From Bacillus sp. MUM 116 (GTDB taxonomy: Bacteria; Bacillota; Bacilli; Bacillales; Cytobacillaceae): 64,000 nt of DNA. The first letter of the stretch is position 1. Each line of letters starts with the position of its first letter. The translations under genes and the position numbers were made by a program. Below, piece by piece: positions 35,070 to 43,817 of the stretch. Under the pieces are notes generated by a model, which saw nothing but the letters and a program-made list of their open reading frames with translations, searched no databases and was not told the origin of the DNA. The stretch covers positions 1-64,000 of the forward strand of contig NZ_MLYR01000030.1 of assembly GCF_001866655.1 (NCBI RefSeq), written 5' to 3'.

Positions 35070-35112
35070 TGTGATTCAAATCACATTATCAATATGAAAT
35101 TTTTCATATAAT
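35070..35112 (+). promoter_or_regulatory. hmp promoter with Fnr box and NsrR-like palindrome
   Basis: TGTGA-TTCAAA-TCACA at 35070-35085 is an exact Fnr consensus box. TATAAT lies at 35107-35112, putting the box centre about 41.5 bp before the predicted start, the class II activator position. ATATGAAA-TT-TTTCATAT (35092-35109) is a perfect dyad overlapping the -10, resembling an NsrR operator in size and place. Confidence 0.8.
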
Positions 35113-35157
35113 CACAATGGAAATAAAGAAATGCATAAAACGTAAGGAGTGTTCAAA

Positions 35158-36369
35158 ATGTTAGACCAAAAAACGATTGATATTGTGAAATCAACTGTAC
35201 CTGTTTTAGAAAAACACGGAGAACAAATTACAACTCGTTTCTACCAATTAATGTTTGGAAACCATCCTGAACTGTTAAATATCTTTAACCATGCAAACCA
35301 AAAGCAAGGAAGACAGCAGAGAGCCCTTGCCAGTGCTGTTTATGCGGCAGCCATGTATATTGATAATCTTGAAGCGATTTTACCAGTTGTCCAACAAATC
35401 GCTCATAAGCATCGCAGCCTCGGTATCAAAGCTGAGCATTATCCAATTGTAGGCAAACATCTTTTATTAGCGATTAAAGATGTTTTAGGTGACGCAGCGA
35501 CAGACGAAATTATCGACGCATGGGCAAAAGCATATGGTGTCATTGCCGATGCTTTCATCAGTGTGGAAGCGGAAATGTACGATGAAGCAGCTAACCAAAA
35601 AGGCGGCTGGGACGGCTTCCGCAAATTCGTTGTCGACCGGAAAATTGTAGAAAGTGATGTCATCACATCATTCTATTTAGTTTCAGAGGACAAAAAGGCA
35701 ATTGCACAGTTTATGCCAGGTCAGTACATCAGCATCAAACTTGAAATCGATGGAGAAAAATTTACCCATATTCGCCAGTACAGCCTTTCCGATGCACCTG
35801 GAAAAGAATATTACCGCATCAGTGTGAAACGGGAAGCGGGCACTTCGAACCCAGACGGAATGGTTTCTAATTATCTCCATGACAGTATCAAAGAAGGAGA
35901 TGTACTAAAAGTAAGTGCACCTGCAGGAGATTTCGTATTGGATACAACAAAAAATACTCCAATTGCTTTATTAAGCGGCGGTGTGGGAATTACACCAATG
36001 TTGAGTATGTTGAAGACAGTCGTAGAAATGCAGCCTGAACGCAAGGTTACCTTCATTCATGCGGCAGCAAACGGAAATGTCCATGCTTTGAGAAACGAGG
36101 TTGAGGCACTTACCGCCCTTGAACAAGTGAATTCCTTCTTCTTCTACGATTCACCAACAGAAGAGGACCGTCAAAATCATAGCTTTGATGTCGAAGGCTA
36201 TGTAACTCGTGATTGGATTGAAGATAATGTCTCCTACAAAGATGCAGAATTCTATTTCTGTGGACCAGTATCATTTATGAAATCCGTATACCGTTCCTTA
36301 AGAGACCTTGGTGTAAGTGAAGAAAATATCCATTTTGAATTCTTTGGACCAAAAGGAAGCTTAGTATAA
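35158..36369 (+). CDS. hmp: Flavohemoglobin (nitric oxide dioxygenase), copy 1
   Basis: 403 residues from ATG 35158 (AAGGAGTG upstream). The globin domain (~1-135) has the proximal His in IAHKHRSLG. The FAD domain has RQYSLSDAP, and the NAD domain LSGGVGITPMLSML and FYFCGPVSFM. It oxidises NO to nitrate. The upstream Fnr box and NsrR-like dyad fit induction by low oxygen and NO. A second copy is at 43.8 kb. Confidence 0.95.
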   Translation: MLDQKTIDIVKSTVPVLEKHGEQITTRFYQLMFGNHPELLNIFNHANQKQGRQQRALASAVYAAAMYIDNLEAILPVVQQIAHKHRSLGIKAEHYPIVGKHLLLAIKDVLGDAATDEIIDAWAKAYGVIADAFISVEAEMYDEAANQKGGWDGFRKFVVDRKIVESDVITSFYLVSEDKKAIAQFMPGQYISIKLEIDGEKFTHIRQYSLSDAPGKEYYRISVKREAGTSNPDGMVSNYLHDSIKEGDVLKVSAPAGDFVLDTTKNTPIALLSGGVGITPMLSMLKTVVEMQPERKVTFIHAAANGNVHALRNEVEALTALEQVNSFFFYDSPTEEDRQNHSFDVEGYVTRDWIEDNVSYKDAEFYFCGPVSFMKSVYRSLRDLGVSEENIHFEFFGPKGSLV

Positions 36370-36378
36370 TCATTTTAA

Positions 36379-36413
36379 AAAACCGATTTTCGTTTACGGA
36401 ATCGGTTTTTTTC
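36379..36413 (+). terminator. Terminator after hmp copy 1
   Basis: AAAAAACCGATT and AATCGGTTTTTTT flank an 11-nt loop. Confidence 0.85.
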
Positions 36414-36496
36414 TGCTGATTTAAGGGAAAAGATTACTATATTGAGTATGTATGGATAAAATACCACTATAGCATTAAGGGAGGAGGGTGCATGGT

Positions 36497-36888
36497 TTGC
36501 AATATTTAACCAGTTTCATGAACGATTACGGATATCTGGTTCTTTTTCTCTCAATAATTTTTGGAATCATGGCCCTACCGATACCCATTGAAGCACTGAT
36601 GGGATATGCCGGGTTTTTAGCCTATAAAGGGCAGCTGAACTGGTTTGGCAGTGTGCTCTCTGCCTCTCTTGGGTGTTTAGTAGGGCTGATGATTGCCTAC
36701 TGGATTGGCTCTAAGCTTGGAATGCCGTTTTTTGAAAATACGGCTCAAAAGTTCATCTTGGGCCGGAAAGGCTCCAATCAACCTCGATATGGTTTAAAAA
36801 ATACGGTAATAAATTGTTAATTGTAGCTTTATTTATCCCGGGAGTCCGACATATTACCGGCTATTTTTCAGGTATTACCCGGCTGCCG
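36497..36888 (+). pseudogene. DedA-family membrane protein, frameshifted and truncated
   Basis: From TTG 36497 (GGAGGAGGG upstream) the frame reads a DedA N-terminus: MNDYGYLVLFLSIIFGI and PIPIEALMGYAGFLA. Near 36762 one base is missing: the frame turns to nonsense (GRKGSNQ...) while the next frame continues the family sequence as GPERLQSTSIWFKKYGNKLL, then IPGVRHITGYFSGITRLP. The gene then ends abruptly at 36888, missing about the last third. There it meets a PAP2 fragment. Confidence 0.8.
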
Positions 36889-37166
36889 CATTAATGGCCT
36901 TTGTGATTTATGGCTTTTTCTTTTTTATCATGCTGCGTCACAGTAAATACATCCGGGTCCATACCCTTCTCGTTATCCTTTGGGTTTTGGTTCTTTTGTT
37001 TATCGGCATTAGCCGGATTTATTTCCAAGTCCAGGATCCTAGTCAAATAGCGGCAGGCTATGTATTTGGCGGTGTATGGCTTGGTTTAATAACGATGCTG
37101 CTGGAAATATTCCGCTTGCTTACAACCATTGATTCTTCGAAAAAGAAGTCTCGTATTCGGGTTTAG
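36885..37166 (+). pseudogene. C-terminal fragment of a PAP2-type phosphatase
   Basis: A third reading frame begins ALMAFVIYGFFFFIMLRHSK, the helix that follows PSGH in PAP2 phosphatases, and ends with SRIYFQVQDPSQIAAGYVFG. That matches the PAP2 motif SRxYLGVHxPxDxxAG, but the catalytic His is Gln and the Asp is Gln. The N-terminal half with the KxxxxxxRP and PSGH motifs is gone. It is joined directly to the DedA remnant, so one deletion probably fused two neighbours. Confidence 0.75.
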
Positions 37167-37168
37167 AA

Positions 37169-37203
37169 AAGACTGATTCACTGTAACGTGATTCAGTCTT
37201 TTT
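37169..37203 (+). terminator. Hairpin after the PAP2 remnant
   Basis: AAAAGACTGATTCAC and GTGATTCAGTCTTTTT pair with one mismatch. Confidence 0.8.
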
Positions 37204-37259
37204 AGCAGAATCCAAAAAGTTTGAATCCTCGGCCTTTTATGGTTAAATGTAGGTAGAAA

Positions 37260-38054
37260 ATGCCAGAAAGGATGAAAAATTTGAATAAAAATATTATCCG
37301 TTCAATTACTGTGATATCGGTCTTGTTCTGCCTTCTCTGGCTGGTTGGGCTTGGCTGGGCTGTAGGGGAGTATTATGCCGGTAAACCAGATAAAATCCCG
37401 AAGGCAACGGTAACGAAAAAAGCGGAAAATGCAAAAGGATTAACGATTGTTGCACTTGGAGATTCGCTTACGAGAGGGACCGGGGATGAATCCGGAAAAG
37501 GTTATGTTGGTGATTTACTGGATGAAATAAAGAAAAAAACAAAGAAACCAGTGCAACTCACGAACCTTGGGATCATGGGCCAGCGCTCCGATGGGCTAAG
37601 GAAACAAGTTCAGCAGACAGAGGTACAAAGGCAAATTCAAAAAGCGGATATCATTTTATTGACCATCGGCGGTAATGATTTATTTCGAGGCGGACAGGGC
37701 CTAATGGATTTTCAATCGGGGAATATTGCAGCCATCGAAAAAAAATACCTGGATAATTTAAAATATATTTTTGGGCAAATACGTAAAGCGAATAGCACGG
37801 CTAATGTATTTTTTATTGGATTATATAATCCTTTTATAGAATTTGCTCCTGGAAAAGAAATGTCCAAGGTGATTCGCCACTGGAATTATGATAGCGCTGA
37901 AATCAGCGCGGCCTATCCAAAAATTGTTTTTGTACCTACATTTGATTTGTTTGAATTAAAGGTGAATGACTATCTATACTCAGATAAGTTTCATCCAAAT
38001 GCGAAGGGGTACCGTTTAATTGCAGAACGTGTTGCTGCCTTGCTTACTTGGTAG
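37260..38054 (+). CDS. SGNH/GDSL-family hydrolase, membrane-anchored
   Basis: 264 residues or slightly fewer. A TM anchor at ~14-36 is followed by the SGNH domain: block I ALGDSLTRG (catalytic Ser), block III TIGGNDLF and block V DKFHPNAKGY (Asp/His). It resembles B. subtilis YpmR-type extracellular esterases. Alternative starts ATG 37272 or TTG 37281 are possible; AAAGGATG before the TTG is the best ribosome binding site. The substrate is unknown. Confidence 0.85.
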   Translation: MPERMKNLNKNIIRSITVISVLFCLLWLVGLGWAVGEYYAGKPDKIPKATVTKKAENAKGLTIVALGDSLTRGTGDESGKGYVGDLLDEIKKKTKKPVQLTNLGIMGQRSDGLRKQVQQTEVQRQIQKADIILLTIGGNDLFRGGQGLMDFQSGNIAAIEKKYLDNLKYIFGQIRKANSTANVFFIGLYNPFIEFAPGKEMSKVIRHWNYDSAEISAAYPKIVFVPTFDLFELKVNDYLYSDKFHPNAKGYRLIAERVAALLTW

Positions 38055-38063
38055 GGAGTGATA

Positions 38064-38978
38064 ATGATGGGTAATATTACATTATCCGTACAGAATTTGA
38101 AGAAGATAATTGGAAAAAAAGAAATCATTAAAGGGTTGACCTTTGATTTAAAAGAAGGAGAAGTTTTTGGCTTCTTAGGACCGAATGGCGCTGGAAAAAC
38201 AACCACCATCCGCATGCTGGTCGGCTTAATTAAACCCACATCTGGTTCCATCAAAATTTGTGGATTTAATATAGAAAACTCTTTTCAAGAAGCGATGGGA
38301 AACCTCGGCTGTATCGTTGAAAATCCTGAACTATATCCCTATTTATCCGGATATGATAATTTGCTTCATTTTTCGCGAATGCTTGAAGGAATCGAAGAAA
38401 ACCGGATTCAAGAGGTGACTAGGCTCGTCGGCTTAAGTGATCGAATTCATGATAAGGTAAAAACCTATTCACTTGGAATGAGGCAGCGCCTTGGAATAGC
38501 CCAAGCCCTTTTAGGCAGACCGAAAGTGTTGATTCTTGATGAACCAACAAATGGCTTGGACCCGGCTGGAATTAGAGAGATGCGTGAATTTATCCGATTT
38601 TTAGCTATGGATGAAGGCCTTACCGTCCTTGTATCAAGTCATTTATTAAGTGAAATTCAGCAATTATGTGACCGTGTGGCGATTATCTCAAAAGGCTCTA
38701 TTATAAAAATTGATACCGTCCATGATTTACTGGCCAATCGTGAAAGAGTTTTATGGAGTTTTCATCCATTTGAAAAAGGGAAAGAAATCTTGAGCGGACT
38801 AACGACAATTGAAGAAAATGAAGATGGCACCATTTTAACTGAATTTGATGAGCATCTGACACCAGAATGGAATCGAATATTGGTCGAATCAGGTATTTTT
38901 GTCATAGAAATGACCAGAAGAATGCCTGTCCTTGAAGACTTATTCCTCGAACTTACCGGGGGTGATTCGATTGAATAA
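38064..38978 (+). CDS. ABC transporter ATP-binding protein (BcrA/NatA type)
   Basis: About 304 residues from ATG 38064 (GGGAG upstream). Walker A GPNGAGKTT, signature YSLGMRQRLGIAQAL, Walker B VLILDEPTNGLDP. The C-terminal ~80 residues are the extension of drug/bacitracin-type exporter ATPases. It overlaps the permease gene by 8 nt. Confidence 0.9.
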   Translation: MMGNITLSVQNLKKIIGKKEIIKGLTFDLKEGEVFGFLGPNGAGKTTTIRMLVGLIKPTSGSIKICGFNIENSFQEAMGNLGCIVENPELYPYLSGYDNLLHFSRMLEGIEENRIQEVTRLVGLSDRIHDKVKTYSLGMRQRLGIAQALLGRPKVLILDEPTNGLDPAGIREMREFIRFLAMDEGLTVLVSSHLLSEIQQLCDRVAIISKGSIIKIDTVHDLLANRERVLWSFHPFEKGKEILSGLTTIEENEDGTILTEFDEHLTPEWNRILVESGIFVIEMTRRMPVLEDLFLELTGGDSIE

Positions 38979-39951
38979 ATTGATCCAAAACGAAATGATG
39001 AAGGTAATTGCAAAAAGGCGGATTGTGGTCATTGCCTTGATTATCGGTGTCCTTGTTATTTTATTTACATATGCACAGTACAAACAAGTTCAGACCCAAA
39101 GAGAAAAATTGGGAACAAGTGACTGGCGAACGATTTTACAGCAGCAAATTGTGGATACAACCAACCGGTTAAGCAGCAGCCGAATTTCGGAAGAGTGGAA
39201 AAAACAGCTGCAAATCACCTTGCAGCAGGAACAATATTACCTTGATCATGATATTAACCCATCTGCACCGGGGGCGCCAACCTTCATTCGAATGTTTTTG
39301 GAAAACTCGATTGATTTATTTATTCCGCTCATGGTCATGGTTATTGCCAGTGACCTAGTTTCATCAGAGTATAGTCTCGGGTCAATTAAATTGCTGTTAA
39401 CGAGGCCGGTTAAACGGTGGAAAATCCTTTTAAGCAAATATATTACTTTATGTCTGGCAGTTTCCTTAATCATTGCCATTGCTGGAGTTTTATCCTATTT
39501 GATTTCAGGTCTTGTCTTTGGTTATAAAGGATGGGGAACACCGATTCTGACGGGATTTAATGTCAATGAGTTGGGGCTTAACACAACCTCCGTTAAAATG
39601 TTAAAGCTTTGGCAATTTTTATTAATGGATTTTGGATTGGTATGGTTTGTGGCCATCGTGGTCGGAACATTATCTTTTATGTTGTCCGTTTTAATTCGCA
39701 GTACGGCGGCAGGGATGGGAATTATGCTTGCCGCTCTTATTTCCGGTGCGATATTAAATAATATGGTTTCATCCTGGCAGTCAGCAAAATACTTTTTTAT
39801 GGTCAATTTGCGATTAACTGACTATTTAAGGGGGATGGCCCCGCCGATTGAAGGAATGACACTTTCCTTTTCTTTACTAGTTCTCCTCATTTGGTGGATG
39901 GCAGCCATTTTTGTATCATTTTTTGTTTTTATGAAAAAAGATGTGTATTAA
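38971..39951 (+). CDS. ABC-2 type transporter permease
   Basis: About 326 residues from TTG 38971 with GGGGGTGA 5 nt upstream; the open frame starts 13 codons earlier inside the ATPase gene. TM1 at ~15-35 and five more after residue ~120. The long Gln/Glu-rich extracytoplasmic segment between them is typical of ABC2_membrane_2 permeases. Partner of the ATPase just upstream. Confidence 0.85.
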   Translation: MNKLIQNEMMKVIAKRRIVVIALIIGVLVILFTYAQYKQVQTQREKLGTSDWRTILQQQIVDTTNRLSSSRISEEWKKQLQITLQQEQYYLDHDINPSAPGAPTFIRMFLENSIDLFIPLMVMVIASDLVSSEYSLGSIKLLLTRPVKRWKILLSKYITLCLAVSLIIAIAGVLSYLISGLVFGYKGWGTPILTGFNVNELGLNTTSVKMLKLWQFLLMDFGLVWFVAIVVGTLSFMLSVLIRSTAAGMGIMLAALISGAILNNMVSSWQSAKYFFMVNLRLTDYLRGMAPPIEGMTLSFSLLVLLIWWMAAIFVSFFVFMKKDVY

Positions 39952-40033
39952 CATGGAATTTCCCATCAATACTTTTTCCCGTTGCGGAAAAAATAATAAA
40001 CGTATCTTCTAAAATCTAAGGGGGTATGTGAAG

Positions 40034-41077
40034 ATGGGTTTTAAAAAGACAAAATTGGTTGTTGCATCATTAGCGATTGCATCATTAGCAGCATGTTCCA
40101 CTAATAAGGCAAATGTAAATAATGATACAGCTCTAAATCATCGAAATGTTTCAACTAATGATCTTAATGATCGCAACGTATTAAATAGGGATTTAACAAG
40201 AGTAAATAATCCGATTACTAACGATAATCGGACGTGGAATGACCGAAATGATATGGCGAATCATCCTGGTGGTTTATTAAACCCTCGTAATGTTTCGACA
40301 GGGGATTTAACCAATCCGAACGTGACAACCCGTGATTATAATTGGAATGCCCGAGACAACGCTAATAATTGGGATAATGCGATTACTGAAAATGGGATCA
40401 TGATGTCTACCACTGAAATTAACGGAAACAAAAATGGGTTTATTACCATCGACCCGAACTCCTTTAGTACAGATACACCGAGTCATAAGTTTCCGCATAG
40501 TAAACGGGTACAGCAAGGGAATTTCTGGTACTATAGTTCGGACCCGAATGCAGGGAAAGCCAATTTAAACATGCCAAAAGCAGGTAACAATGGTGTTGTT
40601 ACTAATCCTAACACGGGAAATCAGGGTACTGTAAACCGAACAACACCTAAAACGACAACACCTCCTGCACAGCAGCCAACTGCACAGGCACCGGCTGGGA
40701 TTAGCAAAATGTCACAACAAGTCATAGATTTGACGAATGCGGAAAGAAAGAAAAATGGACTTCCAGCGTTAACAGCTGATGCTTTATTAAATAAAGTTGC
40801 ACAGACGAAATCGAACGACATGGAAGCTAAACATTATTTTTCCCATACAAGCCCAACCTATGGTTCGCCGTTTGATATGATGCGGGACTTTGGTGTAACC
40901 TATAAATCCGCCGGCGAAAATATTGCTATGGGGCAGCCTACAGCACAAGAGGTCGTAAATTCCTGGATGAACAGTGAAGGCCATCGGAAAAATATTTTAA
41001 GTCCCATCTTTACGAACATCGGAGTTGGTTTTAACTCTAAAGGTAACTATTGGACACAGGAGTTTATTGGTAAATAA
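40034..41077 (+). CDS. CAP-domain (SCP/YkwD-like) lipoprotein
   Basis: 347 residues from ATG 40034 (AAGGGGGT at 40018-40025). The signal sequence ends in lipobox LAAC. An Asn/Asp/Arg-rich region (~25-130) repeats RNVSTxDL and similar phrases. The C-terminal ~120 residues form a CAP domain (VIDLTNAERKKNGLPAL, HYFSHTSPTYGSPFDM, AGENIAMG, HRKNIL). These Bacillus proteins are surface-exposed; a YkwD relative acts at the cell or spore surface. Catalysis is not established. Confidence 0.87.
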   Translation: MGFKKTKLVVASLAIASLAACSTNKANVNNDTALNHRNVSTNDLNDRNVLNRDLTRVNNPITNDNRTWNDRNDMANHPGGLLNPRNVSTGDLTNPNVTTRDYNWNARDNANNWDNAITENGIMMSTTEINGNKNGFITIDPNSFSTDTPSHKFPHSKRVQQGNFWYYSSDPNAGKANLNMPKAGNNGVVTNPNTGNQGTVNRTTPKTTTPPAQQPTAQAPAGISKMSQQVIDLTNAERKKNGLPALTADALLNKVAQTKSNDMEAKHYFSHTSPTYGSPFDMMRDFGVTYKSAGENIAMGQPTAQEVVNSWMNSEGHRKNILSPIFTNIGVGFNSKGNYWTQEFIGK

Positions 41078-41084
41078 TGAATGT

Positions 41085-41121
41085 GAGAGCTATTCCTCTT
41101 TGAGGAATAGCTCTTTATTTT
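41085..41121 (+). terminator. Terminator after the CAP-domain gene
   Basis: AGAGCTATTCCTC, TTT loop, GAGGAATAGCTCT, then TTATTTTT. Confidence 0.85.
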
Positions 41122-41199
41122 TGAGTTAAAATTGAAGGAATTTTAAAAATTTTGTAAAATAATATTGTGCACCCATAATTTTGTTTCGGAGGGATAAAA

Positions 41200-41568
41200 A
41201 TGTCGTTCATATTTAAAAAAATCGATCATGTCCAACTTGCTGCACCAAAAAGGTGTGAAGAAGTTGCCCGAGAATTTTTTAGCGGAATCCTTGGTTTGAG
41301 GGAAGTAGAGAAACCTGAAGAATTAAAGAAACGCGGCGGCATTTGGTTTGAATTTGGCACCTTCCAACTTCATATTGGTGTGGAGGAACCCTTTATACCA
41401 GCGAAAAAAGCACATCCCGCATTTGTTATTGAAAATATTGAGGAATTAAAAGCTCATTTGGAAAAAAATAATGTTCCATTTACGGAGGATGACAATCTGC
41501 CTGGAGCGAACAGGATTCATGTACATGATCCATTTGGAAACCGTATGGAATTTATGGAATGGATGTAA
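41200..41568 (+). CDS. VOC (glyoxalase/bleomycin resistance-like) family protein
   Basis: 122 residues with the paired beta-alpha-beta-beta-beta VOC modules: DHVQLAAPKRCEEVAREFF at the start and HVHDPFGNRMEFMEW at the end. His10-like and Glu near the C-terminus (NRMEF) are plausible metal ligands. It is only 3 nt from the next gene, so the two are cotranscribed. Substrate unknown. Confidence 0.82.
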   Translation: MSFIFKKIDHVQLAAPKRCEEVAREFFSGILGLREVEKPEELKKRGGIWFEFGTFQLHIGVEEPFIPAKKAHPAFVIENIEELKAHLEKNNVPFTEDDNLPGANRIHVHDPFGNRMEFMEWM

Positions 41569-41571
41569 AAA

Positions 41572-42513
41572 ATGTATTTATCAGAATTAACATATTCTCA
41601 ATATGAGGATATGAAAGAAAATCAAGAATTTTGGAATGAAAAAATGATTGGAATCCTGACCCAATGGGGAAAGAATTTTACTTGTTTAAAACGATATTCC
41701 TATGGGGCAAATATTGTTTATAACTGTGATGACAAATTGGTTATTAAATTATTTCCTGACCACTTGAATGACCAATTTATACGCGAACTTGCGGTTTTAG
41801 AGGCTATTCAGGAAAAGGTAAAAATAGTCGAGACTCCTCGCTTGATCCATCATGGTTCGTTTGAAGGCTGGAGTTTTATAATCATGACTTTGGTAGAAGG
41901 CGAACTATTAATCGATATTTGGTATGAGCTCTCATTCGACGAAAAAATAAATCTAAGCAAGGATCTTGCAAAAACCATTAAGGAATTTCATCGGATTCCG
42001 CTTAATGGTTTAGAAAAAACTTTACCGAATAATTGGCGTGAATTTATCGAACATCAATTTCGGAATATGAAGGCTTATCATCAAAGTTTAGGTTTAGATG
42101 AGTCTTTTCTTAAAGAATTGGAGCTTTATGTTGAGGAATTTTACTTAGAAAAAAATCCTAAGAAAACGCTCTTAACCGGAGAATACACTCCTTATAACCT
42201 TCTAATGAATCAAGTTGATGGAAAGTGGAAGCTTAACGGAGTGATTGATTTTGCTGATTGTTTTTTAGGGGATGCTGATTATGATCTCCTTGGACCAATT
42301 CTTTTTATGTTTAACAGCAATCAACCACTCATTTACGCATTTCTTGATTCTTATGGTTATCCTGGACTTAACGACTATTTGCAAAAAAAGTTAATGTCTT
42401 ATGCGATTCTACACCGTTTCAGTGATTTATCTTTTTTTGCGTCACAAAGTGTACTGGCGAAACAAGCTAAAAGTATTGATGAACTTGCTAGAATTTTGTT
42501 TCCACTTAAATAG
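41572..42513 (+). CDS. Aminoglycoside-phosphotransferase-like (APH) family protein with altered catalytic loop
   Basis: 313 residues of the APH/choline-kinase fold. KRYSYGANIVYNCDDKLVIK is the nucleotide-binding strand pair and VIDFADCFLGDADYDLLGP the metal-binding loop. The catalytic loop, usually HGDxxxxN, reads LTGEYTPYNLLM, with Thr for His and Glu for the base Asp. It is either an active variant subgroup or a non-kinase. It is coupled to the upstream VOC gene. Confidence 0.75.
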   Translation: MYLSELTYSQYEDMKENQEFWNEKMIGILTQWGKNFTCLKRYSYGANIVYNCDDKLVIKLFPDHLNDQFIRELAVLEAIQEKVKIVETPRLIHHGSFEGWSFIIMTLVEGELLIDIWYELSFDEKINLSKDLAKTIKEFHRIPLNGLEKTLPNNWREFIEHQFRNMKAYHQSLGLDESFLKELELYVEEFYLEKNPKKTLLTGEYTPYNLLMNQVDGKWKLNGVIDFADCFLGDADYDLLGPILFMFNSNQPLIYAFLDSYGYPGLNDYLQKKLMSYAILHRFSDLSFFASQSVLAKQAKSIDELARILFPLK

Positions 42514-42540
42514 TCTCTCCTTGTTGGAGGGATTTTTTTT
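42512..42540 (+). terminator. Terminator after the APH-like gene
   Basis: CTCTCC TTGTT GGAGGG followed by ATTTTTTTT, at the stop codon. Confidence 0.75.
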
Positions 42541-42623
42541 ATGGAATATTTTTTATGTGAGAGGGCATGATAAATTCATGCCAATTTTAAAATGGATGAT
42601 TTTACTAATGGAAGGAGATTTTT

Positions 42624-43184
42624 ATGAGGAAACTCATCGTATTATTTCTTGGATTATTCTTAACCTTGCCGAATCTGGCTTCAGCACACAATCATACTCC
42701 AGTTAACCATGATGGCAGCGAATCTCATAAGGAAAATTGCTGTAATAATGGCGAAGATCGTCACCATTTAATGCACGGAGACTGGAAAGCTAAAATGGCT
42801 GCGAGAGAGGGTAAGATCTTAGCTTGGGTGAGCCAGTACACGCCTGAGAAAAAGAAAGAATGGACGAAAATGTTCTCGGAGAAAAAAGTGTTGATGATGA
42901 AGTGGTTAAGCCCGCAAAATGCATCGAAGCGCGAGCAATGGAAAAAAGAGCGCATGGAGAAAATAAAGAAATATCGCAAGCAGTATGATGAAGGAAAAAT
43001 AACCAAAGAGGAATTTCTCAAAAAAGTTCACGACGGCAAAGACATGAGCCATTGGCAAACCTACCATGAGTTGGAAAAAGCGGTTGCAGAAAAAAACAGT
43101 GAAAATGCAAAGAAATACTTAAATCAACTGCTCGAGCAATATACAGCTCATAACAAAATGTTAAAGGATTTAATGTCAAAATAA
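42624..43184 (+). CDS. Secreted His/Lys-rich helical protein of unknown function
   Basis: 186 residues. A signal peptide of ~21 residues ends at LASA-H. The mature N-terminus is His-rich with a Cys pair (HNHTPVNHDGSESHKENCC), which could bind metal. The rest is Lys/Glu-rich helix. GGAAGGAGA lies before the ATG. No family recognised. Confidence 0.7.
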   Translation: MRKLIVLFLGLFLTLPNLASAHNHTPVNHDGSESHKENCCNNGEDRHHLMHGDWKAKMAAREGKILAWVSQYTPEKKKEWTKMFSEKKVLMMKWLSPQNASKREQWKKERMEKIKKYRKQYDEGKITKEEFLKKVHDGKDMSHWQTYHELEKAVAEKNSENAKKYLNQLLEQYTAHNKMLKDLMSK

Positions 43185-43195
43185 TTTTGGGTAAG

Positions 43196-43234
43196 GACGC
43201 TCATTCCGTGTGGGATGAGCGTTATTTTTTTAAT
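43196..43234 (+). terminator. Terminator after the secreted protein gene
   Basis: ACGCTCATTCC, short loop, GGGATGAGCGT, then TATTTTTTT. Confidence 0.85.
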
Positions 43235-43283
43235 GAATAAAAAAGCTAATTCGATAAAACCAACTCCTCAACAGGTTTGGTTT

Positions 43284-43410
43284 TCAATCATCCAATTCTT
43301 CGACATTCACCAAAATATGATCTTTATAATACACAATTAATTCACATGTAGCCTGGACGGCCTTTTGAATAACCCCAGCAAAGCACTGCCACGGCAAAGT
43401 GAAAATACAT
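43284..43410 (-). pseudogene. Possible frameshifted mini-gene
   Basis: On the minus strand TAGGTGATTAAA precedes an ATG at 43410, but that frame stops after 22 codons. The frame one base away is open for ~40 codons (IFTLPWQCFAGVIQKAV...) and ends at 43284, right before a minus-strand hairpin AAAACCAA...TTGGTTTT with a T tract. Start, body and terminator would fit one ~41-residue gene if one base were added. It could equally be chance. Confidence 0.3.
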
Positions 43411-43589
43411 TTTAATCACCTACAATTAAAAAACTGAAAATTAAAATATTAGTATTTTTAGAATACGATCATTTTTCTGAACTATAAATGTTTAGTTTTT
43501 CGAAATAGTAAATTATGATTACCACTTTTAAAATCAGTAATAAGAGGGAACATATATTAATAAAGGCTTGTCTACGAGGAGGAATAAAA

Positions 43590-43715
43590 ATGAACCGAAA
43601 AAATTTAATGATGACAACTGCCGCCCTTGGTGCTGCTTACCTACTAAGAAATAAAAAATCCCGGCAAAAGCTTATGAACCAATTTCAAGCCTTTGCAGAT
43701 AAATCAAGAAGATAA
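43590..43715 (+). CDS. 41-residue small protein with N-terminal hydrophobic segment
   Basis: ATG 43590 has GAGGAGGA upstream. The product is MNRKNLMMTTAALGAAYLLR followed by a basic amphipathic tail (NKKSRQKLMNQFQAFADKSRR). It is probably membrane-associated. Not assigned to a family. A terminator follows. Confidence 0.6.
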   Translation: MNRKNLMMTTAALGAAYLLRNKKSRQKLMNQFQAFADKSRR

Positions 43716-43723
43716 TCACCAAA

Positions 43724-43758
43724 ACATCTCCTTAACTTTTAGGGGATGTTTTTTGAAA
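43724..43758 (+). terminator. Terminator after the 41-residue gene
   Basis: AACATCTCC, ~9-nt loop, GGGGATGTT, then TTTTT. Confidence 0.75.
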
Positions 43759-43817
43759 AACCTTCCTTCATGCATTCTCTGAAAACAGGAGATACTTTTT
43801 CTGAAGGAGGAATTTTT

